From NCBI GenBank assembly GCA_916048095.2, contig OU696571.1, positions 4,620,001-4,684,000 on the forward strand: a DNA stretch of 64,000 nucleotides. Reading direction: 5' to 3'. The DNA is from Sacculina carcini. Its lineage: Eukaryota > Arthropoda > Thecostraca > Sacculinidae. How positions within the stretch are numbered: position 1 is the first letter of the stretch; the number at the start of each line of letters is the position of its first letter. This document shows positions 13,564 to 26,215 of the stretch, piece after piece. Position numbers and translations under genes: made by a program. Below the pieces are notes generated by a model that did no database searches, was not told where the DNA came from, and worked only from the letters and a program-made list of their open reading frames with translations.

Positions 13564-14000
13564 CAGTGGTTCTTAACCTCTGGGTTGCGACCAAGGCTTG
13601 GTCACCGAACAATTTTACTAGTATTTGGTCGCTAAATGTCGTAAAAATAAATCTTTTGCTGCTTAAATATATTATAACAATACGCTGTTATAATTGAAGT
13701 ATACGCTGCGTAGTCTTAGGATTTTAATCAGATCAAGATTCGATATAATCTCCTAAACAAATAATGTAATTGAGATGTTGTGAGATTTTTATTACAAAAA
13801 CCGACAGTTTGAAGGTTTCGGTGTTATAATTCTACACCATGGATTTGGCAGCACTGGGACATGGTGCTAGACTAGCAGTCTCACTGCGCCAGTTATGTTT
13901 CAACAACTTGTAGTATTATTCATATGTGCCAATTAGCTTCTATAACAATCAATATCACACACCCTCTTTATCTCGCGTACATACTGGCTTGGGTCGCGAT
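13564..14000 (+). mobile_element. 5' end of a hAT-like MITE, interrupted at 14001
   Basis: It starts CAGTGGTTCTTAACC followed by TCTGGGTTGCGACC, the classic start of a hAT-like non-autonomous element. It runs into the target duplication of the element at 14001. I could not find its matching GGTTAAGAACCACTG end after 15446, so the right part is lost or unrecognisable. Confidence 0.55.
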
Positions 14001-15438
14001 TAGAGAACAAAAAACATCGACAAAAAAAACTCGTTTATGTGTGTTTTTTTACGACTCATGCAAATAATTTAAATTATAGAAATTATATATTTAGGATGTT
14101 AAATGAAATATTTTTTATCAACACATGAGTTATTTATGCTATTAGTGACCTTATCAAATTGAATTATCATTAAATATGCACAATAAAATTGTTATAATGT
14201 GTCTGAAAGACCAAATATCATTGTTTGAACGGTACTGTGCTGCACTTCTATGTACAGTACAGTTATGCATTCAATTATTGAGTTAATCATTGCGTAAGAA
14301 AGCAGGGTTTGAGAACCGTTTTTTCTGCTAAAAAACTGAAACTGTTAAAAAAAACAACAACAGGTGGCATAATATTTAATATTTTTTTACACATTCCCCT
14401 TTTCCTCCCAGAAATGAAATACGTTGATTATAATAACTTTAATCATTTGATTCAACAAATCAATTATTTGAAAATATTAATGTACAAACACAGCAAATAT
14501 TTACACAAAGACTACACATATACACACAAACTTAGTGTCCTTAATGAGACTACGAATAAAATCGGATCGCATTATTTGGAGTGGCAATCCTGACCAGAAA
14601 AACGGGCGATTTTTTCGTGTAGGAAAAAAACATCTGAGGAAATACCTTTAATGTACAAAAATGTATTTGGACACAAATAACTACATAGAAAAACCATCAT
14701 TCAAAAAACCAATTCAGAAAACAGCCTTCCAAAAAAACATTTTGAAAAAAAACATGGTTTAAAAAATAACAGTTTAAATCACGTGGTTTAACCAGCCGCT
14801 TATACCAGCAGGCTACTTGATATACAAAAGGTATTTGAACGTACACCAATCAAATCTATCTTTCATAGAGACTGTTCTAGAAAACATTGTTTCATTAAAT
14901 AGCTTTAGTTTAAATATACGTTTGTCAAAAATACACTTGACCAACCAATTAACTTGTCTTGTTCTGCTGTCAACATTTTCTGAATCTGTACATAAATAAA
15001 ACGAATTTAACACGAGCTTAAAAACATCATTGCAATTTTTCATGAAAATATCCATGGACTCTTGAAAATAATACACATGATTACTCAATGAATATATTTT
15101 GATCTGCTGACAAATTATTTCAAATATCCACATCATTAAAACCATCTTTTACAAATATGGGTTTTCTCGATGAAAACTCTTAAGCCACCGGATCCGGATG
15201 CACTTTCAAACAGTCTCCTGGGATAATAATTGATAAATATTTGTTTTTTATACTACTATCAAATTTACTTTGAAACAATACACGTACAGATGTACAAAAC
15301 ATCAATTAAACTCATTTATATGTATTAAAATCCAACATCCGATGCCAATTGGGGCTAATTCTAAAAAAACATAAAAAACCTAAAATAAAGTTTTTTTGTA
15401 AAAGACCGCATCCAAAAAAACGTTTTTTTGCATCACTA
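14001..15438 (+). mobile_element. hAT-like non-autonomous element family E, copy 1
   Basis: 1438 bp, homologous over its length to 48197-49780 on the other strand. Shared landmarks are ATTTAGGATGTTAAATGAA near 14090, GCAGGGTTTGAGAACCG near 14306, the TGGTTTAACCAGCCGCTTAT block near 14785 and CCGGATCCGGATGCACTTTC near 15188. It starts TAGAGAACAAAAAAC and ends GTTTTTTTGCATCACTA (TIR consensus TAG-N-GATGC followed by an A-run). Flanking octamers gtcgcgat (13993-14000) and gttgcgat (15439-15446) match at 7 of 8. A 110-codon minus frame at 14813-15145 is probably chance. Confidence 0.88.
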
Positions 15439-15446
15439 GTTGCGAT

Positions 15447-16430
15447 GGTTGATTTGTGCATATTTCTATATAGCTGCCGAATTTTTTCAAGTTTCACTGA
15501 CGATTGGATGTTACGGATTCAATAGGGATGTAGTAAATCCTACAAAACATACTAACTAGCACAACATGGGCATAGCTTGACATAGACCAAGCAGATCATT
15601 CTTATGTATGCCGACTTCTGGCTTCAATTCTAGTTTTTCATCTAGCCAAAATTGACTATTGATATACATTTTCATAGTAAGAAAAACAATAAAGTTTTTA
15701 CCGGTGGGAATGGCAAACATAGCATATCTAACTGTTTGCCTTAAATCTGAGTTTGCCACAAATTTGAGTGGATCTGTGTGTAAGTATAACGCCCACATGG
15801 CGCTATATACCAGAGTTGTTCAACGCACTCCTGTTTGTATAATACACAAGAAGGTCCACACTGTAAAAGCAAATAACAACAGTGTGATACATGGTGTAAA
15901 CATAACAAAAATTAACAATACAAACAAATAAATTACGTAAAACAAATAAATTGAGAATATAAGAATAAATACTTACAACTTCTCGTGTTGCTCGGGTATT
16001 TAATTAAATTTATAACATACAAGTGTTCGTTCTTCCAGTTGTATAAGTCCAACCTTCTAGGTGCATATCTCGTTCATATACAAAACCATATGGCTGCCAA
16101 AAGCAACAAAACAGTAAAACAAGAAGTTTAAATGACAATTTCAAGAATAAATTATATCGATATTTCATCAAAATTGTCAATAATTCGGTTCAAAAACATT
16201 AAATATAAAGAAAATAAAATCTTTTCAAGTCTTTTTTAAAAAAAACGAAGTACTACCGCAATACCGCGTACCACGCGAGTATTTTGTTCTCACAATCACA
16301 AATCGCGACGCAGAGTCTAACAATTAGGTTGTTTTTGAATTTCAAATTACCTATGGGGAGCACAAAATGACTCGAAGTAATATGAACGTTCATCTTTGAT
16401 TTCACACAATCAAAATGTGGCGTGATCCTG
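15447..16430. other. AT-rich DNA, no recognised gene
   Basis: An 80-codon minus frame (15556-15798) and a 90-codon plus frame (15659-15931) overlap antiparallel. Neither shows a domain. Confidence 0.4.
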
Positions 16431-16640
16431 TGCAGTGAGAGAGAGTGTATGAGAGATTGTGTTTGAGCGTGTCAACGTGTTATTGTGTCTGTGTGATCGT
16501 GTATGGTTGAATTGCGTATGGCGTGGGAGAGTGTGAGAGAGTGTGTATGGTTGTGTCAGTGTGTTGGTGTGACTGTGTGTGTGTGAGAGTCGTAAGAGTA
16601 GTCTGGCGGACTGGTGTGTGTGTGATGGTGTCGGTTGTAT
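16431..16640. repeat. Degenerate GTGT/GAGAGTGT low-complexity tract
   Basis: Irregular TG repeats mixed with GAGAG and GTGTTGGTGT blocks; no fixed unit. Confidence 0.8.
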
Positions 16641-16740
16641 GTTATTGCGGTTGAATTGTGTTGTGGTTGGATTGCAGTGTGGTGTTAAATTTTTCTCATT
16701 TTTTCTACTACACAAACAGCTGCAAATTCTCTGTGACGTG

Positions 16741-16996
16741 CAGAGCCGTTGCGAAGAATTATGGGGCCCCCCGAAGGCAACACTTGGGGCCCCATTATAT
16801 ATCAATCACCAAATAATGAATGTATTTATTATACATAATCACATAATACAAGCTCAGGTGAGAAAATCTGAGCAAAAATGTAAAGGCTATACATAATAGA
16901 TATGATAAATTTTAATATCATACGTGAAGCAACGGGGCCCCTCAACATTCGGGCCCCCCCGGCCGGGGTGTACGGGGGGCGGTTGCTACGGCTCTG
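16741..16996 (-). mobile_element. MITE family A, copy 2 (inverted)
   Basis: Starts CAGAGCCGTTGCGAAG and ends GTTGCTACGGCTCTG, a good terminal inverted repeat. Inside are a GGGGCCCC-rich left border and the CCGGCCGGGGTGTACGGGG block. Flanking octamers gtgacgtg and gcgacctg match at 6 of 8. In the orientation of copy 3 (50735-51017) the interior aligns throughout. Confidence 0.85.
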
Positions 16997-17803
16997 GCGA
17001 CCTGTATCAACCAGTATCGTCCAACATTTCCTGCCAATTTACAACAAATTCAACAAATATTCAACATAAGCACTATCCGTTTTGCCGATTTTTCTTCGAG
17101 TAACGTTTGATGCTTGGAGCTGCTGTTTTAGACATGTTTGATGTTTGATGTCTGAGCGTGCGCATAGGCGGACTACCGCTGATCATATCTGCGCCAACAT
17201 CGGCCAGTGCTACTGCTCGTCCTCTACGCAAATCTCGACGACCACAAAAACCCACACGAACCCTCCACGTGTGTGATGGCATATGATAGCGAGCCCACTT
17301 CTGTATCGTATCTGTGTTTTGCGGCCCATCCAACCTATCCTTGCCTTGTTGAAATACGCAATCTCCAAGTCCCGCAGCCTTGTTGTCATTCGTCTCCATC
17401 ACTTTTTACAACTCTTCTGGTCCTGGCTGTCTGTCAGTGCGGTCTATCAGTCTCCAGAGAACTGTTGCCGTGTCATAAGACACAAGCCTGAACTCCTCCC
17501 AGCATTCGTCCATTCGATCTGATGGCAAATATGAGTCCATTTTGTAGATAACACGATAATTGTATTATAATCCGTATTTTTGAGATGTTAGACAATATTT
17601 TGATCGAAAAAACCTGCTGAACTTATTTGGCATATGCCCGCTAGAATATTTGTCACGTGACGCAATTTAATATCTGTTAATTTCTTCAATCGCTCAACAT
17701 AATGGGCATGTCTGGCCATTTATGCTCTCGTTTTAAATCTCGATTAGCGCTCAACTGTGCAACACATTCAACACACGCACGTACCACATGCTCAAATGCA
17801 CCC

Positions 17804-17804
<1 letters not shown>
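16997..17804. other. No recognisable gene
   Basis: Overlapping frames on both strands (94-109 codons at 17073-17491) with no domain. Unique sequence. Confidence 0.35.
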
Positions 17805-17884
<80 letters not shown>

Positions 17885-17956
17885 AACACACAAACACACA
17901 CACACACGCAAACACACACACACAAGCACACACATACACACACACACGCACGTACA
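17805..17956. repeat. (CA)n microsatellite with CACAAA interruptions
   Basis: About 150 bp of CA interrupted by AAACAC and CACGCA. Confidence 0.97.
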
Positions 17957-18832
17957 CACAAATTCACGTGCACGGGTATTTGAGCGCGGTGCTAAACGGC
18001 TATAAAGTGGAGTGTAGTTGTGATTGTGCTATCAATTCCACTTGACCCTCGACCGAGGCTCACAGTCGACAGGAATGAAAATGAATTGCCGATGAATGCA
18101 CGCTCTGAACAACATCAGCTGCACATTACATTATGGAAAAATATATATAGCGCCCTACACCTGGATGGTCTCTAAGGCGCTGCACACACACACACACACA
18201 CACACTCACACTCACACACACACACACAAACGCATACATTCACAAGGTAAAAGATGGAGAGAGAGGGAGAGAGCAGAGAGAAAATCACACCTTTGATTTA
18301 GAGTGTTTTTTGAAAAGAGGAATAGAAGTGATAGAACACAGTGATGTGGAGAACTTATTGTATAGACGGACCTAAGATAGATAGACAGCGAGCACACACA
18401 CACATACGCATATACACATACATACACACACACATCGGTTTAGCTCGCCTTTTCCCACCCTGGGTCAGTTTGAGTGTGAAAACAAAGAGCGCATAAGAGA
18501 TCATAGGATATAATTCAAACTTGTTTTTGAGAGAGTGTCAGGGTCAAAATGACGCATCATATTAGCGTTGATAAATTGTGAAGGACGTGTTTGCAAATAG
18601 GTGCAACAAATCGCTGATTGTGATAAAAATATGGCAGACAACGGAAAAAAGACAGAAATGTGATTCTGCTGAGAAATTCAACACAATCATCAACGATATA
18701 TTTATTTATTTATCTATTTAGTTATTCACATTTGCATAATCAAAAGGACACAGCCCCTATAATTCAACGAGCAATCATAGACAAGCGGGTATACAGGCAG
18801 GAAAAAGATATTTAGCTAAGGCAGTGGTCCTA
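17957..18832. other. Microsatellite-containing DNA, no gene
   Basis: CA arrays at 18183-18228 and about 18393-18433, a GAGAGAGG patch near 18255-18285 and a TTTATTTATTTATC patch near 18700. No gene seen. Confidence 0.5.
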
Positions 18833-19080
18833 AACCTGTGGCGATTCCCACTGGTGGAGAATGGAAGACTTGATGGGATGGGTATTAAAGGTCGGACAGA
18901 ACCGGACAACTGTGTGTTTTCATCAATCAGAATTCGGTTGGTTTCGTTTCCATCGACTTCCTGACAAATGGAACAACTGAATTAATTGAAATTTCGCTGT
19001 GCTGCTATGGAAAATGAGGAGATGGCCCGTTAAGGAATGACGACCAGGAGAAAAAAGTGGCGGATCGCTGGTTTAACAGA
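18833..19080 (+). repeat. Dispersed repeat family F, copy 1
   Basis: Homologous to about 21115-21400. Shared blocks include CCACTGG, TTAAAGGTCG(G/A)ACA, TTTCGTTTCCA followed by CTGACTTCCTGACA-like text, and GGAACAACTGAATT. It begins CAGTGGTCCTAAACCTGTGG, which resembles a hAT-like terminus, so it is probably a decayed MITE. No matching right end was found. Confidence 0.7.
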
Positions 19081-19671
19081 TATGAATAAAACTGTGCTAT
19101 GCTGGTCTTACGTATATACAATTCCGAAACAAGTGACTGTTCACATCTAACGTAAGTCAACCTCACTAATGCCCACATCGTATAAGATTTTACTATAGTT
19201 TCAACCTTGTATACAAATTTACTAGTCCCAGCCTTGTATAAAATGCTACATATAATATTTGCAAAATAATGGTGAATAATTAAGCACAGTGACCAGTTAT
19301 CAAACAGCTCACAGAAAAATCAATCAAGATAAATGGAAAATAACTTCATAAATCAACTATTATTTTCTGCTCAGTTTGTCAGCTTTTATTCCAGCTTACT
19401 TAATAATTACTCCGTGAACTCCAGCGTCAGCACCGCCTGCTTGTATAAACATCTGCATTGAAACTGGCGTATATTTTGCAGCTGCGATTACTGCAATACG
19501 CAATTATTAATTGACAAATAGACAGACACACACAGCCAAAAACAACCGCCGTAGCTCTAGCGTAAAAAGTTCGTTGCGCATTTGAAAAGTGGCCGCATTC
19601 TTGCGGCTACAAATATGGTCATCGACAGATTTTTAGCTCATGTCCGGTGCCCGTGCAAGCCTTGTGTGTGT

Positions 19672-19762
<91 letters not shown>

Positions 19763-20627
19763 GTCGGCGCATGACAAGAGAATGTTGTCCGAAATTCCAG
19801 TCGTCGGCCGAATAATTATTTATCGACTATCTGATTAGATAGACGGCGAAACACGTGCGCAAGTGACACACATACACCCACATACATACAAATACACGCA
19901 CACGTACATACACACTCACACATACCGGAGTGCAGGTTGTTGAAGACTAATAAGGTCACATGCACAAAACCGAGCAGAAAAATTAGCAATTCTATAGTTC
20001 TTGACATTGCTGCTCCTGATGAAAGATCTAATCACAACCACACACACACACACACCCACGCACACACAAACACACACAAATTAAACACAAAAGAGAGTAA
20101 ATGGAAGCGGTTTTGAGACTGTGGTTTGTATTGTATTGAGACCGTGTTTTGTATTGTTGTTTTGAGTAGTGGTTGTTTGAGGGGAAATTATTGGAAAATT
20201 GACATTAATTAAGCAGAGCCTCTATTTGTCAAACAGCAATTAGCTCAGTGATGTGTCCGTTATGTCAGAATCACTTTAGTATTTATTAATGTCTTTTTGT
20301 TTTATATTCGAAAGAATGTGTTTTCGGATGATTTCCAAGTATTTCCTAAGCAATGGCATGTCTGAACTCAACTCAGAAACCAGTAAGTATTTTCATGTCC
20401 GTATCGTTGTTATTTTTTGCTCTGAATCACTATTTAATGATGAAACTTTTACTGCGGATTTGATAGCGTTTTCCTTGCAGACGAGATGCGGTCATATCGC
20501 TTATGCATTGTCTGTTTCTGTGTTTGTCTGTGTCTAGGGGGGTTGTATTATTTTCGCCGTGTATAAATTATATATGTGTTGTGCGTATAATTTAGCTGTG
20601 GCAGCTCATGTTTCTTATCGTTTTGAG
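19081..20627. other. TG/CA arrays and unique AT-rich DNA
   Basis: A long (TG)n array spans about 19664-19761 and CA tracts lie at 19866-19922 and 20038-20078. An 82-codon frame at 20289-20537 has no recognisable domain. Confidence 0.5.
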
Positions 20628-20979
20628 CATGGGCGTAAATCCTAGGGGTATGGGAGATATATATACCCCCCGACAAATTGGCTGGGGGGTATGAATTTGC
20701 AATTATACCCCCCAAGAATTCTGCTGAGTTCAGTTCATTGGGTATATTATCATCAAAATCAGCATAGAAGGCAAACGTCAATAGGCCAAAAATGCAAGAA
20801 ATTATAAATATGTGAATAATATTATTAGGCAATGCACTTTTCATTGAGTTATGTGTATTGTAATTGCATAGGGTGAAACTAGTTGAGGGTACCACGCAAT
20901 TGACAAACTGAGCGAGCTTTGAACACTAATGCATGATGACTGTCATCCCCCCGAGCCTCGACACAAATCTACGCCGATG
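20628..20979 (+). mobile_element. MITE family G, copy 1
   Basis: 352 bp bounded by CATGGGCGTAAATCC and CAAATCTACGCCGATG, imperfect inverted repeats. Flanking octamers gttttgag (20620-20627) and gttttgaa (20980-20987) match at 7 of 8. Internal landmarks are ACCCCCCGACAAATTGGCTGG and CTGCTGAGTTCAGTTCATTGG; they recur inverted at 34838-35144. Non-coding. Confidence 0.85.
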
Positions 20980-21099
20980 GTTTTGAACCCTGTTGAATTA
21001 GCATTTTGTTTAGCATCCTCTCGTTGAATGTATTTGGCGTCTTTGTTGAATAGTGCGCTGTGTTAAGCACGAGGTTTGGCTTGGTTTCAGAGGTTGATA

Positions 21100-21400
21100 T
21101 AGAGCCGTGGAAGCCTGGGCCAACCTGTGGGAAATTCTCCACTGGAATCCAAGAGCTCCAAGAATTACACTAGAATTCCCCACAAGTAATATATGGAGTG
21201 GTTGGCACATGGGAATTTAAAGGTCGAACAAAGAACAAATGGGTATTTTATCCATCTGAATTCGTGTATATTTCGTTTCCACTGACTTCCTGACATTCAA
21301 TTTGGTAGAACAACTGAATTTATTGCATTTCTCCGGGCTGTTGTGGAACATGAAGAGTTGGCTCATTAAGAAGTGGAAGGTCAGAGAAACAGGTAACGGA
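21100..21400 (+). repeat. Dispersed repeat family F, copy 2
   Basis: Aligns with 18833-19080: AACCTGTGGGAAATTC start, TTTAAAGGTCGAACA, TATTTCGTTTCCACTGACTT and GTAGAACAACTGAATT. It lies directly upstream of MITE family B copy 2. Confidence 0.68.
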
Positions 21401-21414
21401 CGACTGATGCAGAT

Positions 21415-21836
21415 CAGTGATTCTCAACCTTTTTCTTGCCATGACCTGATTCAACAAAATGCGAGTTCTTGTGCCCTCCTAGAAGTCCTGGTGGCCCCAT
21501 ACACATATGGATCGTCTAGACGCTAATTTTCCAGGGGATGAGCTCATGCACGCCGGTGACTATAGCAAAACAAGGCCACGACCGCACGTATAGGTGGGGT
21601 TGGCACACAGACATACATGGCGTTTCAAACCCACGCGCCAGGCAAACGCCCAGAATCTCACTATTGAAATGTACAACATCGACAATATTGACATTAAGGA
21701 AAAAATTGTTTCAGCATACATCATTTGTGGACCATGAGAAAACTTGGTTACCACTATTTTTCAAATTTGGGCCTATGGTCCCACAAAAAAGCACACGGTC
21801 CCCAGGTGGGTCATATGGCCCACGTTGAAAACACTG
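21415..21836 (+). mobile_element. MITE family B, copy 2 (hAT-like)
   Basis: 422 bp, from CAGTGATTCTCAACCTTTTTC to GTTGAAAACACTG, better preserved than the copy at 4649. It contains the GGTGGCCCCATACACATATGG block. The flanks (atgcagat and atatgata) show no convincing target duplication. Confidence 0.8.
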
Positions 21837-22219
21837 ATATGATATATCCAATTGTAAATTTGACAATCACAATTCATAGGCGATGTTTATAGATAGAGCA
21901 TTTAGCGATGTCTGTACTGTTTGTGATATTGCACTTATATACTGCATGATCTCAACGTTGAATTGCGATAAAAATAAATTAAATAAATGTGTTCAATTCT
22001 GTTTTTCAATGTTTATAAAATTTGCATATTTTCTCTGTTGACACGGAACGGGATATTGAAGAGAGTATGCAACAGAGAAACAAACAATTTCAAATTACAC
22101 AGTCAAATATTGAGCCATAAGTTGCACGATACCAAGTCATATATTGCCTCAAGTGTCGAGAGCTATTTGATCTCAAAACAGTTGATTTCAATGCGGTAGC
22201 ACCTTCAAGCCACCACACC

Positions 22220-22223
<4 letters not shown>
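21837..22223. other. No recognisable gene
   Basis: AT-rich unique DNA. Confidence 0.45.
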
Positions 22224-22265
<42 letters not shown>

Positions 22266-22500
22266 ATGAACAGCCGTTCACTATCGTTCACATAAATTGC
22301 CGATAGTGAGTTTGACAACAGTTGAACGCTGATAAGACGGGCAGAACACAGCCAAGCAAGTCGTTATTTCAGCCAGAGTATCAGTGAACTGTGCCGGCTT
22401 GCATTGACCACTTATTGTGAAGCGTGATGCTCTATGCCAAATGAACGCATGTGTAAACACCACCGCCGCACCCACACGTATAAACACTCATGATCGACTC

Positions 22501-22559
<59 letters not shown>

Positions 22560-22782
22560 ACTTGTACGTGTCTACTCGTGTCGCCTCTACTTTTTCCTCC
22601 TTCCGACATCGCGTCCATATCAAGTGACCAAGCCAATATGAGTTCGACCTGCGTCGTCACCGACGTCTCTCTCTCTGTGTATGTGTGTGTTTGTGTGTGT
22701 GTTCCCACGGGACAAGAGTGTGCTCACAGCACCAGCACACACACACACACACACACACAGACAGACACACACACACACACAT
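22224..22782. repeat. Cluster of (CA)n/(TG)n microsatellites
   Basis: CA at 22224-22263, CA at 22502-22557, TG at 22677-22702 and CA at 22738-22782. The unique DNA between them holds overlapping low-complexity frames only. Confidence 0.95.
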
Positions 22783-24163
22783 ACTGTGGACGCGGGCCAT
22801 TTCGGATGACCCCACTGTGCAGCTCGACCGACCGACGCACCCCAATAGCCCGCGGCGTTGATGAATAATTCAACAACGCTTCGATTCGCGTGTGCAAGCC
22901 GGCGTCTGCATTATGGCAAGGTGTCGAAGTGTCTGTGCAAGTGTATGTGTGTGTGTATGTGTGTGCGTGCGTGTGTGCGTGTGTGTGTGATGCACTCAGG
23001 TGATACGCGAGATCGTATTATAAGGCAGAGCCAGAGCCGTTGGGTAACACCCCCCCCCCCCCTGACTGGTGGGTAAAACCCCACTGATCTACGGTAAAAC
23101 ATACAATATCAGCCTGTATGGAACGAATGCGGAAAATACAGTTTTGTTTGTGACAAAACAGCGCACGCTTGCATTACCAAAACACCGGGGAAATATGAGA
23201 CAGCAAAAGTTCTGAACATCCAGAAAACTTGGGCGTCCTGGTGAAACAATGCACAATCAGATAAATTTATCACGGAAATAATTACATACACATGATTACA
23301 GATTTGATGGGATATCAAGTTTGATTTCTTATAGTGGTAGAGTGACAACACCAGATCATGATAACAATCTGGAGATGACATTTATACATTGACTGAAGAT
23401 ACTGGTTGAGAAACCAAAATGATGTATAGTATAAGGATGAGATAAATGAGGATAATTTGAGAAAATTAAAAGCAAAAATTAAAGGATAAATGCGATAAAG
23501 ATGAACTCAAGGTAATACTAACATCATAATGCAACGTACATCTGAAGCATGTACAACGGACGTGTTGCGCGAATATGTCACTTAAATAAACGGCTTTTAT
23601 CCGGGAGGGCTTGCACGCCTAGGAATGCAAGTCTGGTTTCAAGGCGTGCGATAATTCCTGTAGGAATCAAGGAAAATATTTGTTCCTATCTATGGCTTAT
23701 ATTATTAATGGCTATTTTGTTTAATTTACTTTAGTATGCGCAGATATACAGATATCTAAATCTTTTTTTCCTGGTGCAGATATAAAGTTGTAAAGAATTC
23801 GAAAATCCAAGGATGCGAGAACTGACTGTTGATTTGAAAAGTGTGCCAAAAATTGAAAAAAGTTAAGAACCACTGATCTAGTATTTTGTGTGTACATGTT
23901 TGTTGGAGAAGTGCGATAACATTGTCTCTCGTATTGTCAGCTTATAATGCATAATATCGTTACAGATACAGACAGTACGACTTGAATATACAGTTCTATC
24001 AAGTAATTGTTATTGTACCGTAGCAACAAAAACACTAAGCTGTATTTACAGGCGCGTGGGCATCACTACCCCACGCGCGCCTACAGGACTTTACACCATC
24101 ACCGACGACTCTGTACACACACATTCACACTTACACCGTCACATTATTTTCACCGTCACCTGA
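22783..24163. other. No recognisable gene; C-run and a stray hAT-like end
   Basis: A 14-nt cytosine run occurs near 23050. GTTAAGAACCACTG at about 23865-23878 looks like the right end of a hAT-like MITE, but its left end was not found. No gene recognised. Confidence 0.4.
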
Positions 24164-25782
24164 TTTTCGCAAATGATTTGTCAGCTCACATAAGTGATGA
24201 TGGAGTGCGCGTAGTACAATATGCCGATGACACGACGCTTATGATAACAACCAAAAAGCAAGAAGCTGGTATCACAATGAGAAGGATAGAAACTGCATTG
24301 CAGCAATTGTACAGCTATTTCTCATCAAACAGAGTGAAAATAAACCCAAACAAAACACAGGTCACTGTTTTCGGCACAAAGTATTTATTGAAAGATTTCA
24401 CAGAAATAACAATACAATTCATGGGAACCAGTTTGATCGAACAGCCGACAATCAAGTTACTAGGAGTGACTTTGGATAAACATCTTCATTATAGTGACCA
24501 TGTCGAGCAAGTTATGAGAAAATCTACGGGGATATTATTGGCAATAAACAGAGCAAAATCATAATTGCCTGAATCAACACATAGACCAATTATCAACGCA
24601 TTCATCCTGTCTTTCTTATCCTATTGTGTTTCGATATACGGCATTGCTGGGAAAACACAATTAAATAAGATACACAAAGTTTTGAATTTCTGTGCCAGAA
24701 TATTGTCCAATCGCAAAAAAATCAGAACACATATCAGAAGTGTACCAACAACTGGGCCTGCCAACTATCAATGACCTTGTCACCAAGAATCGAAAACGAC
24801 TTGTGAACTCCATATTACTTACACAAGAGCCATCCATAATATTTGAAACTGTTCAACGAAGTGAAAAAACAATCAACACACGCAAAGGAGATATAATTTA
24901 TCCCAGGGTTTGAAAAAAAAACGCTTTAAAAAAAACAAAAACCATGTTATTTTTAGAAAAAAACAAAAAAACCATTGTTTTTTTTTGGTTTATTTGGTTT
25001 TTTACACTTTGCACACACAAATAAAAAAAGGATTGTACCATGCTATTTAGTATATAGTTAAACATATTTTAGTACCACTTACCAATAGTTTTGTAAATAT
25101 TTAAAAAAGATAAAAATAAAACATAAAAATGTACACACAGGATCTTGAATTTCACCTTGTAGCATCTATAGGCAACAGAAGTTTTAAACCGCTTCCAATT
25201 GCGAAAGCCGTCGATTTAAAACACCCACATATGTTTGCAAACTCCAAACCAAATACCCAGTGGTCTTATTTATGAAAACCTAGTGACTAAAATCGTTTTG
25301 TCCATGAAGGTTAATTCATGTTTGTTTTCAGAGTAAACACAGTTTTATTTAACTCAGAGGTTTCTAAAAATAGTGTTTTTCATAGAAACTAAAATGTTTT
25401 GTCGTAAATATTTAGGATTTCTCATAAATACCAACTACAATGTTTCCCTAGCAAAAACCAAAAATGTTAATAAAAATGTTTCCCATATCGTGCAAACCCA
25501 TAAAATCATGCCAAAAAGTAATATTTATGAAGATATAAAAATGTATTAATGAACTCATTTACTAATTCTTAAAATATTTGATCATTCCTATATGAGAAAA
25601 ATAATTTCTGTCAAAAAACAATTTAAAAAAAAACATGGTATTTATTAAAAAAAACACTTGGTTTAAACCAAATGGTTTAAACCAAACAAACCCTGATTTA
25701 TCCTTCAATCAGAACTGAAGCTGGAAGAAAGCGGCTAAATTATGATGCTGCTAGATTCATGTATGGTGTATTTTCATCCTAG
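24164..25782 (+). pseudogene. Reverse transcriptase C-terminal half, broken
   Basis: Retains the catalytic YADDTT motif near 24220 and the downstream thumb region (KINPNKTQ, LGVTLDKHLH, HRPIINAF, LSYCVSIYG). Breaks: an in-frame TAA at 24562-24564, a frameshift in the A-run near 24714-24720, and a 792-bp insertion after codon text IIYP. Coding resumes on the far side at 25704 with a GRKRLNYDAARFM block matching the end of copy 2. Not functional. Confidence 0.88.
24904..25695 (+). mobile_element. 792-bp hAT-like non-autonomous element (family H)
   Basis: Terminal inverted repeats CAGGGTTTG and CAAACCCTG, flanked by a perfect 8-bp duplication atttatcc (24896-24903 and 25696-25703). These are diagnostic of hAT-type transposition. 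Subterminal regions are rich in A- and T-runs with AACATGGT and GGTTTAAACCA motifs that recall family E. No transposase frame. It inserted into the LINE above and is therefore younger than it. Confidence 0.95.
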
Positions 25783-25903
25783 TATGTGCTTATGCTTGTG
25801 TGTAAGTGTGAGTGTGTAAATATGTATATCTGCAAGGGTAATTCGATGTCATATATACATACCGTGTAAGTATGCATATATGGGCAATTATTTGTCAGTG
25901 AGA

Positions 25904-25938
<35 letters not shown>

Positions 25939-26215
25939 TTACTGATTGAAATTGTACTGAAAAGCCAACTTATTGGAGTACAATAAAGCAATTTACTTTA
26001 CTTTACTTTACTTTACATACGGGAGCTCTCTCTCTCTCTATCTCACACACACACACACAAACATGCATAACACAGGCACTCACACATCAACCAATGTGGT
26101 GACCAATCAGCGGCGAGCTGGTCACGTGATCACTACCGGTAAGGTCAACTACACTATAAGTACGCCGCAAATATCATAACACAGGTCAAGCCAAAACCAC
26201 TCGGTTTGGCTGGCA

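Larger units (their letters stand above)
24164..26016 (+). mobile_element. LINE family A, copy 1 (5'-truncated, hAT-interrupted)
   Basis: Non-LTR retrotransposon remnant. Homology to copy 2 (26.4-28.2 kb) begins at an ANDLSAH motif near 24166, so the endonuclease and the first half of the reverse transcriptase are missing. The 3' part includes the end of ORF2 (stop at 25780-25782), a TGTATG-rich 3' UTR, AATAAA at about 25982 and a (TTTAC)n tail to 26016. A hAT-like element occupies 24904-25695. It probably belongs to the CR1/jockey group, judging from the C-terminal RT region and the PHD finger upstream of copy 2. Confidence 0.88.

Noticed and set aside
14813..15145. 110-codon frame in hAT-like family E as a transposase remnant
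   Set aside because: No hAT dimerisation or catalytic motifs, and the frame is not conserved in copy 2.
24007..24163. N-terminal 50 residues of the frame preceding the LINE A RT
   Set aside because: Thr/His/Pro-rich text from a CA-like region with no similarity to copy 2; homology starts only at about 24164.
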